From Astrocystis sublimbata (Eukaryota > Ascomycota > Sordariomycetes > Xylariales > Xylariaceae), in contig JAJNNY010000004.1 of the NCBI GenBank assembly GCA_022453515.1, positions 1,240,001-1,304,000 of the forward strand: DNA of 64,000 nucleotides, read 5' to 3'. Below the pieces are notes generated by a model. It did not search any database. It was not told the DNA's origin and saw only the letters and a program-made list of their open reading frames with translations. Position 1 is the stretch's first letter. Every line of letters starts with the position of its first letter. The position numbers were made by a program, and so were the translations under genes. This document shows, in pieces, positions 51,201 to 61,114 of the stretch.

Positions 51201-54200
51201 ATCGACGGGTCATTGTCTTCGCATCAGGCGTGTAGTCATTGTTGTACATACACAACGTTGTTGGGCCTCGTGATCACGTTGCGAGGGCTAGCTCCAGTAT
51301 CGGAGCGCGTCCAAATTAAGCTTTGGTGGGAAAATAGTCTGACGGACAATACGGTAGACAGGTCTGGCCGAAGACTCAGTGCGGTAACAGACCCGCCTGC
51401 CACAAATGCGAGGTACTGTAGACTCTGCACAGCCACACTTGAATGTGCCGCGGTTATGGATGGCTCTAGCAATTGCTAGAAATTTGTTAGCGTATATTTC
51501 CCACTAACAGCACTTTTGCTTAAGGACTCACCGATGTGATGTACGAATACGCAATGCACGAAGCACGCTGCTGCGGCGTGCGGCACACGGCGGCAGGGAC
51601 CAATGCGTGTGTAACATCTGAATGTCTGACTGACATGGGTTCCACCGCAATTGCTCGAATTTTCTCACGGTAGAACCAGATCCTCGGGTTCTCGCCCACA
51701 GTGAGAGCAGCTCATCTGACAAGCCCATAGGTTGGTAGGGGAAGCCCGACACCCATTTCCGTGCGCAACACCCCCCAGCGCAGACGCCTAGGCCCCGACG
51801 GGTACCTGGGTCTTCATGCAGGCACCGATCATGGCGCTGTTCTAGCCTGTCGTTCCGGCGTGCACGTGTAACCGTGTCACAGCGAGTGCTCACCTTGGCT
51901 TGGTTTTAGTATAGCAATGTACGCATTGCCCGGCGCGGCCGCTGCTCCTGTTGAATGCGAAAGCCGAACTGCCGGTAACCGCCCCAAAGCCGGAAATACC
52001 ATGAAAGCTGAGCAATCATGAAAGATGCATCGTGAAGTTTTTTTTTGCGCATGTCCAGCCCGCGCCCCTCCATCGGTGTGAATAATCCTCAGCAGCGCCG
52101 GATCAATATTAAGTGAGTGGACGCGAGAATCGGAGTCTTCGCGGCGTTTGCTGGCAAAGAATCTCAAGTGACTAAGAGCGCGCGCATTGCTTACATATCA
52201 TTGACAGGGCAGGCATTGACAATTGCAAGCATGGTAAAGTAATCAATCGACAAGCAAAATCTCCGAGTGAGCGAGCAACGGTCTCGGCCAGATCCCGGCC
52301 GGGGATGGAGTTAAGGCCGCATACGCCAATAAGCCCTTCTCCAGAAGCCTTTGATTCCACCCCCCGGTGTTCGAAGCCAATAATAAGCATGATAATACAT
52401 AATCCGCAGCATGCACATAACACGGTTCGTAGGATAGTCTAGGAACCTTAGACTAATCGTATCTATTCTTAGGTAGATGGGCATTTGCGGAGTATATCTC
52501 GGAGCCAACCTTAAGTTGATGGTCAGACCGATCGTATGTGGAGAGATAACTTTACCTATTGATTAGAATATCGGGTGTTGCTCGTGTCACTAGCCCCTTG
52601 CTCGCTGCCACGTGCGACATTGATGAGTCGTTGCGACTATGTAACATACCGTTGTACTCCAAGACACCAACCGAGAGATATCTCACGACAACCTCGTCGG
52701 GATTCCTGGTCACAAGTGCATGTCATGGGTTGTATGCTATGCTAAATCGAGAACGATGAGGCTGCAGAAGCGACACCCCAATTTTCGGCATGCACGGCAT
52801 TAGTTACAGTAGCACAACGCAGCCTCTGAGATTGGCGACACAGAGATGGCCAAGCGGAGAAGAAGAGGAAGAAAAGAAAAGGCAATGCAACTTCAACTGC
52901 AACTGCAACTGCCAAAAGGCCAAAGCATGTAAGCTCGGCGTCCCGAGACTCTGGGCGCTAAGAATATCGAGCGTGCTGTGCTGTGCTGCGCTGAGCTCGG
53001 CTCGCTGTTCGGCTACGACCCGGCCTAGAGCCTCCAGAGTCCACACTTTCTACCACCTACCGATCGGAGATCCCGCTGCACGATGCATACTACATCAGGT
53101 ACCTACTTTGCAAAACATCGAAGCGCCGCAGAATTTTCCATCTCCGGTAGCTAATGCAACATCAACGCCGAGACTCAGTGTTCGTCTTTTGAGGCTACCA
53201 CTTAGACAGAGACTTCACAAGCCGACGTGGTATCCGATCTGGTGAACATCATGAAAATGCATCGCGATCGAAAGCTGAATGTTTCAGTAGTGCTGTATGC
53301 GCAGGCGTTGTATGTATCAGCTGTCTGGGCACCAGGTGTTGCTAGTGGCGTGGTTGTATCGTGGTTTTTTTAAGTGGGTGAGCCCATGTTCATGCGATAA
53401 TTACATCTACCGGTAACCTTACCACCACTCCCGTCAGCCCCGCGGGGAAACTTAGATACAGAGCTGAAAGCTCGATATCGATGCCGCTCGGACACCATTT
53501 TTTACCCGAGCTTCAATTTGAAGAAACCCGAAAACGTCTGCGTGACAAGAATACAGCTTCTCTGTTTAGTATCGGTACAACGCCCCAACTCCGTCCTTCC
53601 GCCTGTACTCCGGCTTACCTAAGGCATCTGAGAAGTGCACTTTGATGTTGGGCTTGTAACGGCACACCCGGAGCTAGCTCCATCGTTTCCTACCGTTTAT
53701 GCCTGTAACATCAGGAATGCATTATGATAAATACAGATTTCATGAAAAAATTCGATTGGTTCCATGCACTTCTTTAACTCCCGCATAAGCGCAACAGAAA
53801 GACGATTGAATCCATGGAGTACATGAGCTGCGCGCGCCTTGAAGAAACATGCGGCGGCTTATCCATGGCGCATGGCACCCCGAAGGCTACCTAGGTAGGT
53901 GCATGTAGGTGTCGGAAACCGGCGGGCTGTCCAGACCCCGCGGGACCCGCTCAGCCCACAGTTCAGCCATGATCGTAGTCTATGCTTGTGCAACCGGCCT
54001 CAAACGATGTGCTTTCTGACTTTGGCAATTGAAGCATACCTACTATGTTAGGTAGCCTTAGGCAGCCTTAGCACCAGTCCAACTCCTACCCGAGGTAGCC
54101 TGCCGTCGAGGAGGCAGCTGTCTACTCGTAGTCTCGTGACTGTTAGGTTCTCGACGGTCTCTGTGTTAGTCTCCGTTCTAGTCATACTACTCTTAGTCAC

Positions 54201-55721
54201 TATCGGAGTTGACACAATGCAGTCAGTCATGCTATATGTAGCCAAAGCCTTAATACGTGTATGCCACATGATACACCAGTACGATCGAGCTTGCTAAGCA
54301 CCTGAGCCATCCTGAATTCAAGAGACATTCGGTGCCGGTTGCAGCGGAAACGTTTGCATGCTAAGTGTCGTGTCTAGGTGACAGTGTCGTTAGCTTGACT
54401 CACCGGGGAAAGGTCTCGCCTCTTCTAGACTTGGGTTTGCTACTATTAGTGGTATGGTGGTAGGGGTCAATGTGAGCCCGAAGAAAACATAGTCCAGCCC
54501 GTCTTGGCGCCTGGGACAGTGCACGGTCGGTACCTAGGTACCTCGCGATCTGTGAGGGACTGTACGATTGCGCAGGTATCGAGCCACACAGCCAACTGAC
54601 AGGGATCCGTCAGGGAGATGGACCGTGGAGATGGCCGGTCGCTGAATCTCTACAGCTAGAATCTCGGCCTGCTTGGGAAAAGTCTTAGACCCTTGTCCCG
54701 AAGGAGAAGGACAACCCCGGTCGACCCCGGTCGATCGACGTCATTTCGCATCAACGCTTAAACACACTGGGATGCACCGGTACAAGTCGCTATCCTCGAC
54801 CTTCATTGACCCGTATTGGTCCTCGACTAAGTAAGGTTCTTCATTTACGGAGTCGAGATACTTGCAACTTGCTGTGCTCAGTGAGCCGTAGCTGGTACCG
54901 GGTGGCCTCAGAGATGGCCAAGAGCGCGTGTTACAGCTCTAGTAAGAATTAGCTATTTCTATCGAAGTTCATTCGTGCACCCTTGCGCGTATTCGATGAA
55001 CCCTGGAAGGCTGTGTCAAAACTTACCATCAGTCAAAGCGCTGCCAAACTTTAAATTTAATTTTCCTCGGCTCTTCGTTGTTGCTCTATTTTCTCCATTT
55101 TCTTTCAGCTTGTTCCAGTGTCTACCTCCCACTACCAGCTGCCGCTTTGCCCAGGCGTACAAGGACGAGAGCGAGGACGAAAGCGAGAGAAGGGACCGAG
55201 TCTGCCTCTGTGTTCTTTGGCTCGGTGGGAGGTACTGGGCACTAGATACACGCCCTCGACCACCTGCACACTTAGCCGAGTGGGGCACGGCTTTCTACCC
55301 GTCCCTCTTCGACGTATGTACATGGTTAGACCCCTGTTCGATGCAACCTGCTCGTAGCACCGCGGCCATCGACTTATAACACACACACCTTATAACTGCC
55401 CATCCTCCTACGTCAGGTACTTCTCACCTTGACACCCACACCTCCCGAGACATAGACACACCCACATCCCACATCCCACTCGATCCCCCAAACCTTGAAT
55501 AGTCGATATCTCCCAGCTCCCTACGCTAGTGTCATCAACTTTCCCTTCTAGACTATATCTACTAGTCCTCTCGACTCGTTTGCCACTCCTCGTCCACATC
55601 ATCACTTTCTTCCTCCACCCCACACTACCCTGAACTACCCTGACAAATCGGTCATCGACTTACTCACTGTTCCACTACGAGCTGTCGTCTTCTGTCATTT
55701 TGTAATCACCCGTCGCACGCT
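48296..55721. other. 7.4-kb gene-poor region upstream of the polyQ C2H2 gene
   Basis: No frame longer than about 150 codons occurs, and none shows a domain, a plausible intron chain or similarity to transposon proteins. Visible elements are a purine-rich run near 52.85 kb followed by CAACTG-type repeats, TACCTAGGTA palindromes at 53888-53897 and 54531-54540, and a C/T-rich leader (55.38-55.70 kb) before the transcription factor gene. The right part is probably the regulatory region of that gene. Confidence 0.55.
48304..48308 (+). terminator. Pol III T5 terminator of tRNA-Asp
   Basis: Five consecutive T residues begin nine bases after the tRNA 3' end. This is the usual RNA polymerase III stop signal. 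Confidence 0.8.
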
Positions 55722-57950
55722 ATGATGGTTGTTCATAACATCCACGGCACTCATCCTTGGGCGCGCCGACCAACAACTTACACATACCACAACAACAACA
55801 CCCACCAACAACCGCAACAACAACAACAACAGCAACCACAATCACATCAACCCACACAACTGAGCCAGTTAACACCACAAGAACAAGCACAGATACAGCA
55901 GTATAAGTACATGCAACAGCAGGTCCAGCCATTCCAGCAAGGCCACTTCGCCGTATCAAACCCGAATCCCATTCCCGCCACAACCGACCACATATCGACG
56001 GCTGTCGCCGCCTTGGCCGCCACACAGCGTCACCATCAGAACACGCCCGCCACCTCAGGCACCCGCAATCTAAACCCGATGTCCTCGGACACCTGGACCT
56101 TGAATGGTCAGCAGACACCGAGACAACCCCAGACACTCGGCCACCAGCGAGACTCGTCTCTGTCTTCTGTCGCTTCCAACACACCCGCTTCGCCATGCAA
56201 CGCCAACACAGCACATCCGCACATCGCCGTCCCTGAAGCCGCCGGAGATGGCCTGCACGACATGCAAGGCGTCGCCGATAACAACTACACCTTTGCCAGG
56301 ACGAAGCCTATGGCCATGCCTGGCCAATTCTATGGGAACACCCTAGGTGCTTTTGACGGTCAGAGCATGGGCATGAACAAGATGAATAGCCATGGTACGA
56401 CCATAGGGGACATGAACCTCACGGAAAGCTTACCCGCACTCACAGGAGCACAGCACCAGAGACCAGGGAACATGGCCTCCGCCACAGAAATGCCGGCTCG
56501 CAATTCGTCCAGGAGATCGCGTCCCGTCTCGGTGGCGAGTTCCGTAGGTGGTGACTCACCAGCTACACCACCCTTCCAAGAACACGAGGACGAGCACAGG
56601 AGAGTACAGAATGGTGAGGAGCCCCATTCTCCGGTCCTTTTTCTTCAGGGCTCAGACCCAGACTACATGGATGAATACTTACACAACCGTTTCGACGACA
56701 CAGCCTCCGCCACTGGTGCCATTATACCCAAGCTAGACCGTACAATGACGGATATATACAACGACGAACTCTACAGCCCCAACTTCACCATTACGTCGGC
56801 ATCTCCATCGCCACAAAACCAGCTAGTTCTCTCACCGACCAACGACCTGTTTAACCAGAGGATACAGGCAGCCAACAGCCAACATCTGTACCCAGCTCAC
56901 TCCCCGGTATCAACCGAATCGCGCGGCCAGTCTCCATTCCGCCAGGGCTCACCTTATGCGTCTGTGATGAACGATTTCAGCAAGTCAGACACCAAACAGT
57001 CACGTCAAATGTCTTCACAGCAGCACCAGGGGCAGATGATGGCCGAAGGAGCAAGCCAACTGCTTGCGCGGCTAGTGCGGAACTCTCAACAAGAGCAGCA
57101 ACAGCGGCCACAGCAGCAGCATACACCTACCACCATCTCCCCAAAAGATGCCCTATTGGACTTTAACGAAGCGGACGCCGATGCGAATTTCCCACTGTTT
57201 CCACCACAGGAGACGGAGACGTTTGGTATGTCGCAACATGACAGCAGCGGAAACATGAGTAGAGCCACTACACAGCAATCGGCTTCGCCCTTTCACCTCA
57301 TGTCTGCACCATCGACGAATAGTAACTTTACATTTACAATGCCGTCGAACGTGCAGATGCCGCAGCAATTTTCGTTTGGCCCTGGACAGTCATCTCAGTC
57401 ACAGCAGCAGCAGCTTACGCCAACGGCATCGACATTTTCGCGCATGAGCTCAGCCGAGGCCAGTAATGCGGATGGCGGCAGTAGCAGCAGTATTCACGAC
57501 GGGTTTGTGGCGCGACCAGAGAACACTTCCGCCGACAGTGGTACTTACACATGCACTTACCATGGCTGCACACAACGATTCGAGACACCGGCTCATCTGC
57601 AAAAGCATAAGCGCGAAGGTCATCGCCAAGCCAATGCGCTCAACCACCTGCGAAGCCCGACTAGTATGGGATTGCCAGATAGCAGCGCGGCGAGCAGCCA
57701 GGCAGGACCGCATAAATGTTCTCGGATAAACCCAAGCACTGGCAAGCCCTGCAACACGGTGTTTTCGAGACCTTATGATCTTACAAGGCATGAGGATACG
57801 ATACACAACGCGCGGAAGCAAAAGGTGCGCTGCGAGCTCTGCACAGAAGACAAGACATTTAGCCGGGCGGATGCCCTTACCCGGCATTATCGCGTGGTCC
57901 ATCCCGACCTGGAGCCGCCCGGACACAAGCGCAGACGGCCTGCAAACTGA
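55722..57950 (+). CDS. Glutamine-rich C2H2 transcription factor, possibly Rpn4-type
   Basis: A single uninterrupted exon encodes 742 residues. The N terminus is rich in Gln, Asn and His, including a Gln run near residues 30-40 and another Gln-rich stretch near 445-465; such regions often activate transcription. Three fingers lie at the C terminus: C611/C616/H629/H634; C666/C677/H690/H695, which has ten residues between its cysteines in place of two to five; and C704/C707/H722/H727. The stretches FSRPYDLTRHEDTIH and FSRADALTRHYRVVHPD recall Rpn4, the activator of proteasome genes, and its filamentous-fungal relatives. That assignment is from memory and tentative. The protein ends in a basic KRRR tail. 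The gene follows a very long upstream region and a C/T-rich leader. Confidence 0.88.
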   Translation: MMVVHNIHGTHPWARRPTTYTYHNNNTHQQPQQQQQQQPQSHQPTQLSQLTPQEQAQIQQYKYMQQQVQPFQQGHFAVSNPNPIPATTDHISTAVAALAATQRHHQNTPATSGTRNLNPMSSDTWTLNGQQTPRQPQTLGHQRDSSLSSVASNTPASPCNANTAHPHIAVPEAAGDGLHDMQGVADNNYTFARTKPMAMPGQFYGNTLGAFDGQSMGMNKMNSHGTTIGDMNLTESLPALTGAQHQRPGNMASATEMPARNSSRRSRPVSVASSVGGDSPATPPFQEHEDEHRRVQNGEEPHSPVLFLQGSDPDYMDEYLHNRFDDTASATGAIIPKLDRTMTDIYNDELYSPNFTITSASPSPQNQLVLSPTNDLFNQRIQAANSQHLYPAHSPVSTESRGQSPFRQGSPYASVMNDFSKSDTKQSRQMSSQQHQGQMMAEGASQLLARLVRNSQQEQQQRPQQQHTPTTISPKDALLDFNEADADANFPLFPPQETETFGMSQHDSSGNMSRATTQQSASPFHLMSAPSTNSNFTFTMPSNVQMPQQFSFGPGQSSQSQQQQLTPTASTFSRMSSAEASNADGGSSSSIHDGFVARPENTSADSGTYTCTYHGCTQRFETPAHLQKHKREGHRQANALNHLRSPTSMGLPDSSAASSQAGPHKCSRINPSTGKPCNTVFSRPYDLTRHEDTIHNARKQKVRCELCTEDKTFSRADALTRHYRVVHPDLEPPGHKRRRPAN

Positions 57951-60900
57951 ATGCGATGCATATCTGGCCACGGGAGCATCTATCCCCTACACACATCACA
58001 CCATGTCGCGACCTTGGACTACGAGCACGTAGGGGCCAACCGACGATTGGGCTTCCATTGCGACGCTAAGATGGTTACATCTCGGGTATGCCACGCTACG
58101 CCATGACCCGCCACACGGTGCCACGTCGTACCATCTGGCAGGGCATCGATGGTGGTGGAAGGTTCGAAGATGCAATTCACAATGCGATGCGTCGCATCGA
58201 GGTTTGGAGTCGGTGCGGAGTGCGGACCACATGATCTACGGCAGCCTCTGTTTCCATGAAGATCAGGGTCCAATGTCGATAGCTCTCATGCAGGGTCTTG
58301 CGGGGCCGTTCCCTCTTTCGGGGGTGTGAGGGGTGGGGCGCATGGAGCACACGGCGACTGCTGAGTGGTCAGGTGTGGCTTCCAAGGACCCCTTGACCTC
58401 TTCCAAGCCGCGGCTAAACCTTGGTGGGAATGGCTTCGATTGCGGCCTCCAGTTTTCCTGTCTGCGCGATTGGCCTGGTGTCGCACGCGTATGACGTCCA
58501 CCGTCGCTCACTGCATCATCCCGAGTCACCACCTACGTCATGCTGCACATCTTCCCCGTCCCGCGACGGAGCAGCTTGACCATCTTGGCCAGCTTTTGAC
58601 GACATGATCCCGTTGTTATACCCGGAAAGTCGTCACAAATGCTCCCCTTTTCTGCGCTTGAGCGATAAGCGAATGCGCCAAATGTCATCGACCAGTTCTG
58701 AACCAGCTTCTTCCTCGCAATTTATCTCTTTCCCAGCCAAAGGCCCGACGGGAGGGGGTGTCATTAGGAATGCCCTGCTTTGACGCCTGGACTGCGCCAA
58801 AAATCAGGATTCCTCTGCTTGTACTTTTTTATTATTTACCTATTGTTTTTAATCAGCTTGCTCAGCAATATCTCGATTCGGCATGTAACAATGCCCCACA
58901 CGTTATCCGTTTTACGATACATGGCATGTCCTAGTGCTTTTTCATTTTTGGCGGCTCGCTCAATATTAATTTGGGTATGCTGGTATTGACCGCATCGGAT
59001 GTATACTGTTCTTGGGAGAGCGTCTGTCGACTAGAATTTTTTTTCTCTTGGCTTTACGATCATGGCTTTTGTTTTTTCTATTTTCCATTCCCACATTTAT
59101 GACAACGAATCATACCTTCATACACACTAGACGACTGGGACGCTTTCACGAGAAGACAACTTTGCTAAAATAATGCTGTACGACTAGCTTGCTAAAAATA
59201 GACGGGCTGTGACCCAACAACAGGCGCTGTGCATAATACCAGCTGCCCAATATTCGGGTCTAGGAAGCGAGATACCTATCTGTTTGTGTTGGTGTATGAT
59301 ATGGTGGAATGGAGGACAAGCGTAGTGTTCGAGGGATTCGAGCACTGAAGATTTACTACTTACCACTTGGAGATGTGGATAGCTAGCTTAGACACTTCAG
59401 AATGTATTATGACATGCTCGAACCAAGAGCTCGAGCTATCTGTCAGTCTGCAACAATAAGCGATTCAAGCCGCTTGGCGCCTCTGAGTGACGAGAGTGAT
59501 AAAACATAAGAGGTGTAATGATCGAGCGATTGCTTATTGCAATTCCAGGAGAGGAATTGATCAGCGATAAATGAGCCTTGAATAGACGAGATTGGGCACT
59601 TGATTATAATTGAACGCATCATCCATTGACCTGCGGTGCGATGTGATTGGTGCGCACGACGTAATGGACCTCGATGAATGGTTCGATTGTTTTCGCTTGA
59701 TTCGCTCGAACGATGAGTAGCTAGCTTGGCAGCTCGGAAGGGTTTACCTTTCAATCTATATATGTACCTAAGCTGGAATGGGAGGGGGATATTGGAATGT
59801 TGGATTGAGGGGAAGACGTGGTATGTGGTAGGTGGTAATGTGGTATGTGCATTTGTAGGTATGTCATGTCATGTCATAGCCTACCTAGTACCTACATTTC
59901 TGGGCGTTTACTAAGTACATCAATTTAATCTATCTGTCTCACCTGACCGAGCTTGATTCACCTGACCTGACGTGCTGTCGATGTGCTAGCTGGTTGTTTT
60001 TCGATGGATCAATTGATTGGTCAATTGAAAGTGGTTTTTGCGCGTAGGTTTTTAGGCAAGTATACTAGTAAAAGGCAGAGGGGGGAAAAAGGGGAAGGGA
60101 AAAAAGCAGCAAGCGGTCATGCACGCAGGGTCCTTGGAATCAGACGAAGGGTCCTATACTAGCTTAGACTTAAATCGCGCAGACGCGGCATGCAGGCAGG
60201 CTGGCAGGATGCATTTGGACACCTCTCTACCTTAACCTAACCTGCCGTACCTACCGTATAGGTATGCATGCATTCTATACTTACACCTATACCGCTGCCG
60301 GCCGGACCCCAGAGCACTCAGCAGGGTTATTCGTGGTGAATTGAACTGAGTTGTGTTGGGTTGAGTAGGGAGGGTCAGGAACAATAATGGGAATAGGAAA
60401 GCAATTATAGAAATGAAGTCGATTGTGTACGATCGCTAAGCAATTGAGATGAATCAATCAGCAATTAATACAATATTTATTAAAGGTGTCGCGACGGTTA
60501 GGTACTGACGAGCTGACTGGCTGATGGTTGGTATATGACGAGACAGCCAGAGCGACAAGAACAGCATTTACTCTAACCTTTTTTTTTTTTAAAATGATTC
60601 AAAACGAGGTACGCAATGGGTGTCAATTGACTGAAGCATCGCAAGTCAACAAACAACCAGTCATAACGGCAGAGTTCGACACTAAATTAGCCATAAGTGA
60701 GACGGACACAGGTCGCCTCGCTTCGCATCAGAGATTGATTGATATCATATAGCATTCAAGCACTTTAGAGCACCCAACAACACCATCGAAATCGAGATTG
60801 ATATCGAGATCCTTTCTTTCTTTCTTCGCTTGTTGTTTAGATAAGCCTAGATGTATATAGAGGCGGACAGACAGATAGTCGGAGCCGGAACCCAGGAATG

Positions 60901-61114
60901 ACAAGACTTTTTGCTTTTCTTTTCCCTTCCTTTTCCCTTCTTCCCATTTCTATGAATTTTGGTTACGCTTTTCCAGATCCGACTCTCAATTTGTTTGTTT
61001 GTTTCCTCAGTAAATCAGGATTGCCACCGCATACGCACATGAAACGCTTCCACATCCACATCCATCTCAAATCAACGCTTTTCGCTCATACGCTCAGCTC
61101 AGTCCTGCCATTCC
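57951..61114. other. Convergent intergenic region, C2H2 gene / AROM gene
   Basis: This 3.2-kb stretch lies between two gene 3' ends. It contains a T12 run at 60579-60590, several TACCTA words near 59.88 and 60.24 kb, and pyrimidine-rich DNA at 60.91-60.95 kb. No supportable gene or RNA was found. Confidence 0.6.
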
